Assembly: GCF_014066305.1 (NCBI RefSeq)
Contig: NW_023501047.1
Span: 806,001-870,000 of the forward strand
DNA: 64,000 bases
DNA from: Letharia columbiana
Lineage: Eukaryota > Ascomycota > Lecanoromycetes > Lecanorales > Parmeliaceae
Reading direction: 5' to 3'
The notes below the pieces were generated by a model. That model worked only from the letters and a program-made list of their open reading frames with translations, ran no database searches and was not told the DNA's origin. The translations under genes and the position numbers were made by a program. Shown here in pieces: positions 34,201-47,316 of the stretch. Positions within the stretch are counted from its first letter, which is position 1. Every line of letters starts with the position of its first letter.

Positions 34201-36960
34201 TTAAAGAATAATATTCTAATCTTATAAAATAAATTAACTACGAGTATTTAATTAAAATATTAATATTAATAATTAATCTTTATTATTTTTAAATTTAAAT
34301 TTTATCTATTATACCCGCTATAATATAATTAATAATAAGATATCTACTAGCTTTTTCGATAACCTTTTCTCTATTAACAATCTTTCTTCTATCGATAACT
34401 TTACCCCTATAAATAACTTTTCTATTAAATATTTCTAAAATAATTAAGATTTCTTTAAATAGTCTAATAAAGGCTTTTATAATAAGATACTTTTATTTAT
34501 AATCTCTAGCGATTTCTTTAAATAGTTTAATAAAGGCTTTTATAATAAGATACTTTTATTTATAGTCTCTAGCGATTTCTTTAAATAGTCTAATAAAGAC
34601 TTTCGTAATAAAATAATTTTATTTATAGCCTCTAATAATTACGAGAATAATAAGTAGATAAATAACGATATAAGTATTAATTTATTATCTTATAATTTCG
34701 ATAAAGAGATATATAAATAGAGGTAGAAATAGAGGTAGATATATATAGCTATAGATAGTAATAAGAATTTAAGCGATAAAGATAGAAAAAATCTATTTAT
34801 TATATTTAATTTTCTAAGATATAGTATTATCGTATTAATTATTATATAGCCTATCGAAGAAGTTAATAAAGTATTTTAAGAATCTCGATTATTTATCTTT
34901 TTTAAATTATTTAAAGATTTTAATATTTTTAGCGATAAGAATAAATAACTAGCTTCTCTATTATTAAGTCTAAAATTATAGAACTTAAAGCGAATATTTT
35001 TATTAATCCTTTTTTATTAAACTTAATTATCGACTTCCTCTCTAACTTTATTATTTAAAATAATTATTTAATAAGATAGAAAAGATATCTTATCTTTATT
35101 ATTATATTTAATATTAAATCTATAATTTAAGAAGTTAAGTAAATCGCGGATAGATTATATAAGATTATAAGAGGTTTTTTAGCTATCGAAGCTTTTAGTA
35201 GTAGAAAGCTTTATAATTAAGAAAAGAAATAAAATTCGAAATTAGATATATATACTTTTTCGTTAAAGCTAGATATATTAAAGTAATAGATTTATTAATA
35301 TATTCTCTTATTATAATTATTATAAAAGTCTTTTATAGTTATAATTAAGAAATAGTTATTACTATTATAATAAGAGAAGAATATATAATAATAAAATATT
35401 AAATATTAAATATAGTAATATTAATATAAATCCTTAAACTTTATATATACTATACTATTAGCGATATATCTATATAAATTTTTTTTTCGAAATAATATAA
35501 TATATAAATAAGTCGATAAAGCTTTAATAATTATATATATAGAGATCTTCTATTCGATTAACGTTAGAGAAAGTTTATTATATTTAAAAAAAAATACTTA
35601 TTATTTCTAAGAATCTAATATAAATTTATTTATCTCTATATTATATCGAATATATAATATTTATTAATCGCGATTATTAATAAGATATAATAGAATATAT
35701 TATTATAATATTATAGATAGTTATAGATTAAAAAGTATTTATTCTTAATAATTTTAATTTAAATCTAAATAATAAATATAAGCTTTTTCTTATAAAGAAT
35801 ATTTTATTAGAGTAAACTTTATAATCTATTATTCGATATCTTAATATTTATTATAATTATAACTTTAAAAAAAATAAAGAAGAGATTATCTATTTAGACG
35901 ATTATCGCTTTATTTAAAAAATTCTTAATTTTAATTTATTTATTATATAATTTTTATATTAATTATATCTAATTTATAGCGAGCTCGAAATAGTATATTT
36001 TAATTATAATTATCTTAAAATTATTATTATAAAATCTTTTATTAGTTTTTTCTATCTTCTCTTTATTAATAATTTCGATATTTATAAAAATATATATTAT
36101 ATATTTAAAGTATTTTATCTTATTTTAATATATCTAAACTACGCGAAGCGTAGAAAACTTATAAATATATTTATTTTATTCTTAAAATTTTATAATATTA
36201 ATATTAAGAATATAATAAAAGTCTTTTATAAATTTATATAGAATCTAAATTATAAAATAAAGCTTAAAGTTAATAGCTTTATAGATATATTTTAGATTTT
36301 CACTTTTATTTTTTTTAGAAATATATCTTAATAGATAGATAATAATAGCTTTATAAGATATATCGCTATTATAGATTATCGCACTTACTATTACTTAAAA
36401 GATAAAAAAATAAATTTTAATATTAATATTATAGAAAATAGTAGATATTATTAAAAGATTACTTAATAATACGAATTTACTTAAAATCTTAATAATATTA
36501 AATTTAAAAAGTTTATTTAAAATATTAATATATAATTTAATACCCCTCTAATCGCGAAATTAACGCTATTTTTAAATCTTATTTAATTTAAAGTTTATAA
36601 CGCTCTTCACTCGGAGTAGAGAGGTTAAAGAGGATTTTTTAGAAAATTTTAATAACTATAATTCTTATTAAGCGTGGATCTACTATCTATTTTAAGATAT
36701 TTTAGAAATTCTACTTCTCTTCTAAATAAAAGTGTATTTAAAGTTTAATATTTAATATTTAATTATAATTACTTTTAAAGATAGATAAAGCTACTCTACT
36801 AGCGTTACTAATTCTATATAATAAAATAATAATTAAATAAATTTATCTTTCGTTTTTATAGATTATAAAAAAAATTATAAAAAAAATTATAATCTTTAAA
36901 ATAACGCTATTTTAGATTATTATATAAATATTTAAATTTATTATTTAATCTAATATTATT
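34200..36960 (+). pseudogene. Tnp2-like (CACTA-type) DNA transposase relic, + strand
   Basis: One + frame reads through about 2.7 kb with RIP stops. The N-terminal part has low-complexity repeats (34,448-34,636). The central part has a YAKRRKLINIFVLFLRFYN-type stretch near 36,130-36,195, then N-I-K-N-I-I-K-V-F. A segment near 36,300-36,350 reads FRNIS-stop-stop-IDNNSF, where Tnp2 relatives in fungi have a [FL]GDMPQQ-xx-NSGF pattern. Near 36,595-36,620 comes NALHSE-stop-RG, for AHSEWRG. A second copy with the same landmarks lies in the opposite orientation. Family name is from memory of fungal Transposase_21/Tnp2 proteins; terminal inverted repeats were not found. Confidence 0.5.
34448..34636 (+). 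repeat. 63-bp in-frame tandem repeat, three copies, in the transposase N-terminus
   Basis: Units begin gatttctttaaatag at 34,448, 34,511 and 34,574. The 63-bp period equals 21 residues (Asp-Phe-Phe-Lys...Asn-Lys-[GD]-Phe...), consistent with a repeat in the encoded protein. Confidence 0.85.
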
Positions 36961-38480
36961 ATTAATAATTAAAGGTTCTGTAGAGTCTAACTCTAAAATT
37001 TTATTACCGTAGATAGTCTAGATATCTTAAGTCTCGAGACGATATTGAGATAATATAGGGCCGGTCTTAGACTTATCTATAACCGGTCTATAACCGGTCT
37101 TACAACCTTTCTAATATCGTATTCGAACTATCTTTAAGGTAGATAGTCTTTAACTAGTATAATACTAGAGAAAAACGATCTTAAGACCATTTAAATATTT
37201 ATATCTTTTCTTAATACTTTTAAAAATTTAGAGTTTAAAAACTTAAACTATATATATATCTAATATATATTAGAAATATCTTAGAAATATCTTAAATTAA
37301 TTCTTATTATAACCTCTATCTAAAGGCCTATTATATACTTATCTTAAGTCTTTTATATACTTATACTTACCCTAATTAAAGCTTATTATATATAAACTTA
37401 TCTTATAAATAATTAATATCTTATATATAGTCTAATATATAGTTATTTTTACCTTTATATAACTAATTAGATTCTTTCAATATCTTAATTATATATAGAC
37501 TTTTATCCCTTAATATTAAGAGCTTATAGATATATTACTATACGCCCTTATATATATATATTAAAAGATTTAAAATTAGATCTATAATAGGATTTTCGTT
37601 CTCTATCGCTAAATAGATATATATAATAAAAAACGCGTACCTCTTTCGCTAGTATATATAAGAAAAATATTAATTTAGCTTATTTTTAATATTATTTATA
37701 TAATTTTAATATTATTTATATAAAGATAATCGTTAATATTATATATATAACGTTTATTATCTCTATAGAAGACTTTAATAAAATCTAAATTAAGAAATAT
37801 ATAACTTATATATCTATAAATTCTATTCTTCAATATCACTTTAAAACTCTTATATTAAAATTAAGAACTCGAATTTTATAGTCTTAACGATATATCGCTA
37901 TTAAGTACTAAATAAAGTTATACTACAATAAAAGCTTTATTAGATTTATAATAGTCTTAATATAAAAATATATATCTAGAATAAAACCTATTATAGAAAG
38001 CTAGAGATATCGATAGTTAATATCTTTTATCACGTTATAAGAGTTTTTATCATCTTTTTCGCTAAGTAATTATTCTTTAATTAATAAAAAGCTTTTTATA
38101 AATATTAGATATTAAATATATAATAGCTTTAATACCTTTATTATCTTCGAATAATTATACTTTTATATTTTAATAAGATTAAATTATAATAATTATTTTA
38201 TAATATTCTTAGCGAATAGATATTCTATAAGATTTAAAGATATAGCTATATTCGCTATATCTTTAAAAACTCTATAAAATTATTAATATCTATTATATTT
38301 TATATTAAGATATTATACTTATACTTTAATTTACTAATTAATATATTAAAATTTATATATATATTTCTTCGCGTTTTTAATTAGATATAAATCTATATAT
38401 ATATTAGAAAAATTAAGAAGTTTTCGAAATTTATTACTCTTAGATAATCACCCTTTATTTTTAAATTTCGGCTTCGCTAA
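36961..38480. other. Spacer between the two Tnp2 relics, partly low-RIP
   Basis: At 36,970-37,200 the sequence is less AT-rich and contains ctataaccggt as a short tandem (37,077-37,101). Beyond 37,200 there are pairs of short direct repeats (e.g. tctaatatatattagaaata). No gene recognised. It is the 3' side of both convergent transposase frames. Confidence 0.4.
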
Positions 38481-38543
38481 TACTATTTTCGATTTAGAGT
38501 ATATGACGTTAGATAGAATAATTTTTAAGATCTTATATTTTTT

Positions 38544-38618
38544 ATCTTCTTCGGCTTCTTCGTCTTCTTTATCTTCTTTATCTTCTCTATCTTCTTTATC
38601 TTCTTTATCTTCTTTAAC
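38544..38618 (-). repeat. Short tandem (tcttctttatct) encoding an acidic tail
   Basis: On the minus strand the repeat reads gaagataaagaag, giving Glu-Asp-Lys-Glu repeats in the frame of the transposase relic. Confidence 0.75.
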
Positions 38619-40655
38619 TTTAATAATTTATCTATTAAAGTTTTCTCTAGCTATTATAATATATAAAATTAACTCTTAATATATTTTTTATATCTTTATT
38701 ATATATTTATATAGCGTATTAAGCTCAATATAGCGCTAGCTTTTTATTAAAATATTACTTCACATAATTAAATTAAATATTCATATAATAGCTCTTAAAG
38801 ATAAAGATTAAATAGATATAGTACTCTCTATTGTCTAAAGAAATAATAATTTAAATTATTTAATTATAATATAACTTCGAAATATTAATAGAGCTAATAA
38901 TATCGTCTTTTCTACTTCTATTAATAATTAAGATTATATATAATATATCGAACTTTAAATTTATATCTAGCTAGAAGAAAATCGATATTATTAAAATACT
39001 TTTAAATAAATAATATTTTTATATTTATTTAAAATTAAAGTTATAAAAAAATCTTAAAGAATATATTTTAATTCTCTTTATTTTAAATAAAGTATATTAT
39101 ATACTCGTAATTAGACTAGATCTAAGATTAATATAAATTTCGCAATAGCCGAAGCCTTTAATTACACTCTCATATCTCGAAGAAATACTCTATATTCTAT
39201 CTTATTATTTAAATTCTATATATATTTCCTCTATTTAAATATCTTAATATAATATCTACTATTAGCTAAAATATTATAATTAAGATTTTTTTATTCTTTC
39301 TTTAGATAATAGTAACTTCTATAATTTATTTAAGTACTATACTATATAAAACCACTATTATTAATCTATTAAAGTATATCGCTAAAAAATATTATATTAA
39401 AGATCTATATTAGCGTTATATTTCGATCTTTATTAATCTTTAATTTTATATTATAATCTAATTTCTAAATAAGCTTATAAAAAACTTCTATTATATTATT
39501 AAGCCTTACGCTATATAATTCTAACGAGATTATAAATATATTAATAGGCTTTCTATATTTCTTATAATTTAAATAAGTTAAAATTAAATAAAATATCTTA
39601 AGAGCTTTATATATATTTCTATATATTCTAAAGTCATTAATAAATAAAAGATATAGTATAAATATATAAGATTTAATTATAAATACTTCGATATATTTAT
39701 AATCGAAATATTATATTTCTAACTCTTCTCAAGTTTAATAGAGATAGCGAAGAGATTAAATACTCGATATATAAAGATTAAGAACTCTTCAAATATAGTA
39801 TTAATCGTTAAAATAAATAATCTCTTTCTTATTATTATTATATTTATAATTAAGATATATATTAAGATAATAATTAATACTATTTATCTTAAGAAGTTAA
39901 TTCTTAAATAAAAAGAATTTATATATATTATCTCTATTTAAATTAAAATCGTATAAAATAAATTATATATATTATTATTCTATAACTATCTATATAGTTA
40001 TAACTACTTCTTTATTAATACTCTTTTAATAATTCTAATTAATAAATATTATATAATTTATTTTAAAAGATAAAGATCTAATATAAACTAGATTTTTAGA
40101 AATAATAAGAGTACTAGTATTTATATAATAAACGTTTTTAAATATTATTTATATAAATAATTTTTAAATATTTAACTTTTAAAGCTTAGTAAACTTATTT
40201 ATATAATAAATTATATTAGAAAATATTTTCTCGCGTAGTTTAATAGTTAATAAAATCATATATATAAGATTAATAAGATTATATTATTATTATTATACTA
40301 ATTTTTTAATTCTCTAATATTTTATTATCTTCTATTTTTATAAAAATAATTATTATTTTTCTAAAATAATTATTAAAGGCTTTTTTATTAATTATTATAA
40401 TAATATATAGCGATAAATCTAGCGCTTTAGTATATTAAGCTTTATTAATAAGATCTATATTAGATCTAAATTTATAATCTTATTATTCTTTATATTAACT
40501 TCCTCTATAAAAGACTTCTATAATTAAAAGATCTCTCTTAAATATATATAGTTGATTTTTAAATATTCTAATTTCTTAAATTATAAACTTAATACTAGAT
40601 ATAGAGATAATAAAAAGACGTTTTTTTTATCTTACTATAGAATTATTTCGTAGAA

Positions 40656-40745
40656 TAGCGTAGGTAAGAGTATCGTAGGTGAGGATATCGTAGATAAAAA
40701 TATCGTAAATAAGGGTATCGTAGATAAGGATATTATATATAAGAG
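40656..40745 (-). repeat. 15-bp minisatellite (tatcgtagataagga), six copies
   Basis: Six units at exact 15-bp spacing from 40,656. On the minus strand it encodes a five-residue repeat in the N-terminal region of the transposase relic. CG survives in five of the six units. Confidence 0.9.
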
Positions 40746-41290
40746 TAATAATAGCCCTTTATAGTCGTTAAATTTAGTAGAACTATCTTATAATAGTAAA
40801 TCCTCGTTATTAATATTATTAGAAGATTTGAGATCTTTAAGATAATTTAGTAGTATTAAGACGCGTATTTCTTAAGATATATTCGAGACTTCGTTAGCTA
40901 ACTAGACGATAATTAGAATTTATTATTATAAATATAAAAAGTTTATAATAAATAGATTCTTCTCTTTACTACTCTTTATATTTATCTTAATATTAAATAT
41001 TAATTACTTTTATTTATTTATTTCCTATTTATCTATACTTAGAGAAGTTATACTTTTATCTAAAAATACTTATTACTCTATCGTATTACTTATATAAAAA
41101 CCCTCTTTATTAAAGATTTTTATAGCGTATATAAGCGAAGATAAATTATTCGTTAAACTAATATAATATAAAGATATAACCTACTATTTTTTATAATTAT
41201 TATCTATAATAATAATATATAGGGATAAATTTCTAGGCTTATCGTCTCTAGGCTTATCGTCTTTAGACTTATTATTCTTATTTAAGTCTT

Positions 41291-44200
41291 ATATAAATAT
41301 TTATAGACTATTAATCTTTCGAAATTTAGAAGTTATAATAGTAATTAATATATATTTAAAGGGGGAAGCCGTTTATAAATTTAAAAGAAAGTTATAAAAT
41401 GCTTTTTATAATATTTATAGAAAATCGCGATCTTAATTATATATTCTTATTTAAGTCTTAGAAATCTTAAATTATAAGTTTATCTAAGATATAGTATTCG
41501 ATAATATATATTACTTATCGTTGAGAATATTTTAAAAATGGTTTATTAATATATATAATTAGTCTAATATCTAACTATTATATCTATATATATTAAAGAT
41601 TAGATATATAATTTATACTAAAGCTATTAAATTTCTCTATAAAAATTATTAAAGTAATTTTTAACTACTATTAAAATATATAAATTATAATTAATATATA
41701 ATTATAAGAAAAGAAAAGAGAGAGTCTTTATTAAAGATTTTAAATAATATAATAATTACTAATAGAAGGAAGCTATAGAAAGTCTTTTATAGTATTTATA
41801 CTATACTTAATATATTAATAATATTAATTATAAAACTAAATTATCTTTATATTAAAAATAAGATATAGAGAAAAAAAGCGTATCGTAATAGAGGCTATAA
41901 TTATAACTTTATAAATATATCTCTTATAAGAGATTTTTATATATTAAGGATATTAGTATAATATAAGAGAAAGTATTTTATAGAGAGAGTAGCTTATATT
42001 TATAGCTATATATATTCTTCTTTTTTAGCTAAAAGAATATAGCGTAATATCTTATAAGAGATTAGAATATTAAATATCTTATTTTTTAACGCTAGATTTA
42101 AATTATTAATTCTTATTAATCTATTATTAACTAGCACTTAGTTATCTAAATTAATTTATCTAGTTATCTTATTAACTAAATAAAAGATAGCGTAATTTAA
42201 CTTATCTATAGCTTTAAAAACCGTCTTTTTAATATTTTTTTATATTATAATATTATTAAATATATTAATAATGTAGTATTTATAAAAATATATAACTTTA
42301 AAAGAATTATTAAATTATTATACTCTATCTATAGTCTATTCTAAAACTTTAAAATTCTACGCGCTCTTAATTATATAAATATATTAATATCGTTATTATA
42401 TATTTAGATTAGTGCTTTTAATAGTATATATTATTATATATACTATTACTTTATTATCTAATTCGTTAAATTAATCTATAATAAGATTATATTTTTTTAT
42501 CTTTTAAAAGATAGTAATCGTAATAATATTAATATTAAGAATTTAGAAAATAGCGAATAATGATATAGTAATAGCTAGTAATTAATATTAGATAATATAC
42601 GTTTTTTTATTTCTAATTATTTAATATTATCGATAATATTAATAAATAACTTCTATAAAAGATTTTATATTAATTATATATATTTATTAAAAGCTTTTAA
42701 TAGATTAATAGATAGCTAATATATAAGAAGCTTTATATAGAGATAAGTAAAAGCCTTTAATAGAGATAAGTAGATAGAGATTTATCTAACTTCGAATATT
42801 ATAAAGTAAAATTCTAATCTTAAACTCACCGCTATAAAATATAAGTAGTAGTTTTTTAAACTCGTCTAGATCTACTCTACTATTAACTATTTAATAAAAT
42901 CAATTAACGAAGTATATCTTATTTTCTAAAACGAACTTAATATTAATTATTTTTAAATTAAATTTCTAATTAATAAAAGAAAATTTTAATTATATAGTAG
43001 TTATAGAGAGTTAATAATATATAATTAACGATTATTTAGACTTTCTCTATTATATAAATTCTAATTCGATAATAATAAGCTTATCTATAAATTTATTCTC
43101 TATCTCGCGATATTTCTTTTTCTCTTAATTATTATATATATAATTAATTATAATAGCTTTATTAATTAATAAAGCTTCTTTAATACTAAGTTCGATATAA
43201 AATAAAATTTAACTAAATATTATATATCGAATAAGAATTTTCTTTTAAATTTATATTAGACGAGTATCTTTTATAATAAAATCGACTTTTAATACGAAAA
43301 TCTAGTTTTTTATAGTTTTAAAAGTGATATATAACTTAATTATTAAATAATTATCTACGAGATTAAATAGATTTTAGTTCTTCGCAAAATTAAGCTTTCT
43401 TAGCTATTTCGATTTTTATTAATAATCTACTTTTTTATATTTAATAAACGATATATAGTTAATTTAATCTACGATTTCGTTAGATATAAAAAATATAATT
43501 ATAAGAATATAAAAATTAATATTAAGTTAGATTATATTTATAATATTTTTAATTACGAGAGACTTAATTAGATAAGCTTTATTTAAGATAATAATATCGA
43601 AATAATTTTTAAGACTATTCTTCTAGTTCGAATTTAACTTCATCTTTATCTTATTTATCTTAATTTTTAAATATATATTATTAATTAATACGATAGCTTT
43701 ATAAAGTTTAAGGTCTATATTAATTTAAGAATATATTATAATTAGTAATTATAATTACTCTTAAATTTTACTTTTTTTTATTGAATATTAGATATATTTT
43801 AATAAGCTTATTTTAAATAATTTTCTTATTAATAACTAAATTATAATATTTTCTATTATTATAATATTTATAAATTATAAAGATCTTAAGCGTAATAAGC
43901 TTAATAATTCTAATTTATTATATAATAAGATATTTTAATATAACGATTAATATAAAGTTAATATAAGATTTTTTCTTAATTAATTAATTAATATATATCT
44001 TTTATAGCTAGATAGTAGCTATTAATAAGCTTTAATAATATATTTATAAAAGATCTTAAAAGTATTATTTATAGAAGGCTTTAATAAAAAGTATTAGATA
44101 GAATAAATAAGCGAGCTTTATATAAAGAAAGCTTTATATAGCGTAATAAGAGAATATTTAAAGAATAAAAGGCTTTCGTAGTAGTATTTATCTATAATAA

Positions 44201-44820
44201 TTATCCTATAAAAATTTAGATCTTATCGAGATCTATTATATCTATAAGTATATATTTATATATATTTAGATTAGCGTAAAATAGAATAAGAGTCTTAATA
44301 GTTAAAGATTATTAGAATTATAGTTATTAAAAAAGTATTATATCTAATATTTAAAATATTATATACTTCTCTTATTATTCGATCTTTTTTTTTAGAAAAT
44401 TATAAAAATTCTTTAGATCTTTATATTGATAATCGAGATTATTAAAGTATTTTTATTATTTATTAAACTCTCTAATAATATCCTCTATAAATAATTAATA
44501 AATAATATTATTCTAATTTAAGTCTTTTATATATTATATTAATTATAATTAAGACTTCGCATTAATTAATTAATTAAGACCTCGAGTAATAGTTATAAAG
44601 TCGCGTAGTATTTTAGAATTATAACTAGTTATAATAACTTAATTAATTAATTAATACTTTTAGAAGTATTTTTTAATATTAAAAATAAATAAGCTATTTT
44701 TTATAGTTATACGCTTAATATTCATAAGAATTAGCGAATTTCTAAAGTAACCCTCCGCGATAATATTTAGAATATCTAAAGATAAGCGTTTATCTTTAGT
44801 ACGTTAAAACGTAAGCTCCT
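41291..44820. other. RIP-saturated stretch, unassigned
   Basis: No family recognised. Minus-strand text near 43,100-43,640 is protein-like between stops (acidic and Gln-derived stops common) and could be a second product of the transposon or another element. The last five bases (ctcct) are the target duplication of the solo LTR that follows. Confidence 0.3.
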
Positions 44821-44969
44821 TGTGGAAATATGAGGTAAGACACTTAGTTATTAACTATGGAGTTACTATAGAGAAAAGAGCGACTAGATACGGACACGCT
44901 AAGGCGTGTCACGTAACTATGTCACGTGACCGCCAAGACGCCAAGAGTCACGTGATCCGAATTTCAACA
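44821..44969 (-). mobile_element. Solo LTR of the Copia A family, nearly RIP-free
   Basis: 149 bp, starts tgtggaaa and ends tttcaaca. Flanked by ctcct on both sides (44,816-44,820 and 44,970-44,974), and the flanks contain no internal Copia sequence, so it is a true solo LTR left by LTR-LTR recombination. It keeps both CACGTG sites and the gacacgctaaggcgtgtc palindrome. At 149 bp it is shorter than the few-hundred-bp duplication length that RIP is known to need. Confidence 0.92.
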
Positions 44970-44974
44970 CTCCT

Positions 44975-46910
44975 TCGCAAATAACGATATAGTTTTATTA
45001 AATAAATCGATATTAATAAACGCGTTATTATTAGATCTAGTTAAATTAATTATTTCTATTTTTTTAATATTAGAAGTTATAGAGTATATAGCCTCTATCT
45101 CTAATAATAGCTATAATAACGAATCGCCTATAAAAGACTTTAATCTAGATTTCGAGATCTTTAATAGCTTTTTAATATCTGCGAAAGATGTTAAATTAAG
45201 CTTCGAAGTCTTTAATAGCTTCTTCTTAACTCTAATAGACGCGTAGTTAAATTTCTTATATTTCGTAAGTGCCTATATCTAATTATTAATCTTATCATTT
45301 AAAAGCTTTTTATTAAAGAATAGATTATTAATATTCTTAATATTCGCGTAATAAATTTTAAATAACATTATAGTTATATAATCGATTTTATTTTACTTAA
45401 TTTTATTCGACTAATAACTAGAGAATTTATTATTTTTAAATCGCTCTTCGGCGGTTATATATCTTTTAATATTATTTAATAAAGGCTCTCTTTTTCGATT
45501 ATTATCTTTATTTAAGACTTTCTTCTATTAAGAAAAAATTTATTTCTTAATATACTCTTCGAAATATAATCAAAAAAGGCCTTCGCGTAGATATATTCTT
45601 ATTTTATTTACTTTAATAAATTCTAAATCTAAAGTTAGAAGAGATTCGTTTTTTTATAATAAAGTCTTCTTTTAAATATCTATAATCTAATTTAATATAG
45701 CGAGTATAAATTACTACTAAAGGCTTTAATAAGCGATTAAAGATTTTTATATATATCTTAAAAAAGTAATTATAATAATAAAGCTTTTTATAAATAGATC
45801 TTTTATTAAAAAATAAAGCTTAAATTTAAAAGTATAAATTAGAAATTAAAGATTTAAGAATTAAAAAAGTAATAATAATAACTAGCGCGTAATTTTTAAA
45901 AAAATAAAAAAATAATATTAGAATTCTAAAAGAAATATTTAGATATATAGAGAATATAACTATATATAATAGTAGTAATTAATAAACTATACTTTATTAT
46001 AATACTTATTATAATACTATTCGTATTATTAATATAAGATCTAAATATCGTATAGTATTTTAATTTTATTTTATAAAGAGAAGATAATAGAAAATAAAGC
46101 TTTTTATATAGTTTCGCTAAATAATAGTAATATAACTTCTATACGCTAGACGAAGAAACTATATCTTATATTTCTAATATTTAAATATATTCTATATTTT
46201 ATTCTCTATATATATTCGAATATTAGTTATTTCTAAGTATTATCTCTTATTTAATCTAAATAATTAATATCGAAGATTATAACTTGAGAATCTTAATAAT
46301 AAGATTTATAAAAGGCTTTGTAATAGATCTTATAAAGGGCTATTATAGATAATAAACGAAGTATAATTAAGATATTTAAATTTTAGATATCGGGGATATC
46401 TAGATCTAGTCGAAATTATATATTAAAACGCGTTATAAAAATTAATAATAATAGTAATTCGAGAAATAAACTTAATTAATTAAGATTTATATATAATTTA
46501 TATCGTCGTAGAAGAGATATAGATAAGAATATATCGAATAATAATAAAGTATCTTTATTTAATAATTTAGAAAAATCGATAAGTATCTTTTAAGAATATC
46601 TTAAACTCTATTAAATTTATACTATAGTATAAATCTTAACTTTTACTATCGAAGAAGATTATAATAGACTTTACTACGCCGAAAGCCTTAATAATTTAAA
46701 AATCTAAATTTATATCTACTTTAAAAACTTTATAAAAGATTTTTATAGGTTTAAGTTTAACTTCTAAATTTAAGCTATTAAATATATTAAAGCTATTCTC
46801 AACTACTATATAATTCTTTTTATTTCCCTCTTTAAAATTTAATATAATCTCTAATTTCTCTAGATAATTAAAAATAATAGAAAAAATATTAAAGGCTTTA
46901 ATAGAGAATA
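44975..46910. other. RIP-saturated stretch, unassigned
   Basis: A + strand frame is open at about 45,060-45,245 with a repeated Phe-Glu-[IV]-Phe-Asn-Ser-Phe motif. It is too short and too isolated to name. Nothing else recognised. Confidence 0.3.
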
Positions 46911-46970
46911 TTAGAAATAAGAGAATTAGAAATAAGAGAATTAGGGATAAGAGAATTAGAAATAAATAAG
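46911..46970 (+). repeat. 15-bp minisatellite (ttagaaataagagaa), four copies
   Basis: Units at 46,911, 46,926, 46,941 and 46,956. Just left of the Copia LTR of R2. The open frame on the minus strand here (46,696-47,010) is low-complexity Leu/Ile/Ser text and not a credible gene. Confidence 0.88.
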
Positions 46971-46986
46971 AAAGCGAGGAGAAATC

Positions 46987-47139
46987 TATTAAAATATGAA
47001 GATAGGACACTTAATTGTATTAACTATAGAGTTCTATGAAAGGAAAGAGCAACTTAATACGGGCGCGCTAAGGCGTATCACGTGATGTAGTTATATAATT
47101 ATTAAGACGTTAAGAGTTATATAATCTAAATTTTAATAC
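46987..47139 (-). repeat. 3' LTR of Copia copy R2
   Basis: A-family LTR in reverse orientation, of a sub-type (gagcaacttaatacgggcgc) shared with the LTR at 60,666-60,818. The pyrimidine tract to its right (ctcttctttatata) shows it is a 3' LTR. Left flank is aaatc; the right outer LTR is followed by gttta, so no target duplication supports pairing. Confidence 0.8.
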
Positions 47140-47206
47140 TCTTCTTTATATATATTCTCTTATAAGCGAAATCTAATAAATACGAAGTTTAATATTAATT
47201 TTAAAA

Positions 47207-47316
47207 TGATTAGATCTAACTGCAGAGAGCATCACGAATACATATATCGCCAAGCCTCGGCAAACCTTCCTCGCCTCGGCTAACCTTCCAATTCAGTCAG
47301 GTAACATATTTCGACA
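47207..47316 (-). repeat. G: LTR-like block of another family inside the R2 tail
   Basis: Reverse orientation runs TGTCGAAATATG ... TCTAATCA, i.e. TG...CA, followed to the right by ctcccatatgctcg, the complement of a purine tract. Nearly free of RIP. A mutated copy of its first 59 bp lies at 53,806-53,864. No partner LTR or clear target duplication; five bases on the left are taaaa. Confidence 0.5.

Larger units (their letters stand above)
38480..41290 (-). pseudogene. Tnp2-like DNA transposase relic, minus strand
   Basis: Read right to left, it matches the + copy domain by domain. An N-terminal repeat region is followed by a LREIFQLQKSF-like stretch (about 40,510). Then come NYKKYRKPINIFIISLELY (about 39,510-39,570) and FFSDILQ-stop-INNSGFI (about 39,365-39,400), and finally VYNILYLK-stop-RE near 39,090, equivalent to the AHSEWRG region. 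The C-terminus ends in the acidic Lys/Glu/Asp run at 38,544-38,618. Recognition of the same motifs in two divergent copies raises confidence that this is a real transposase family. Confidence 0.5.

Noticed and set aside
37070..37110. Telomere or centromere satellite
   Set aside because: Only a short ctataaccggt tandem; no TTAGGG-type repeats or long satellite arrays anywhere in the window.
46696..47010. 104-codon open frame on the minus strand
   Set aside because: Low-complexity Leu/Ile/Ser text generated by a 15-bp minisatellite and running out of an LTR; no family pattern.
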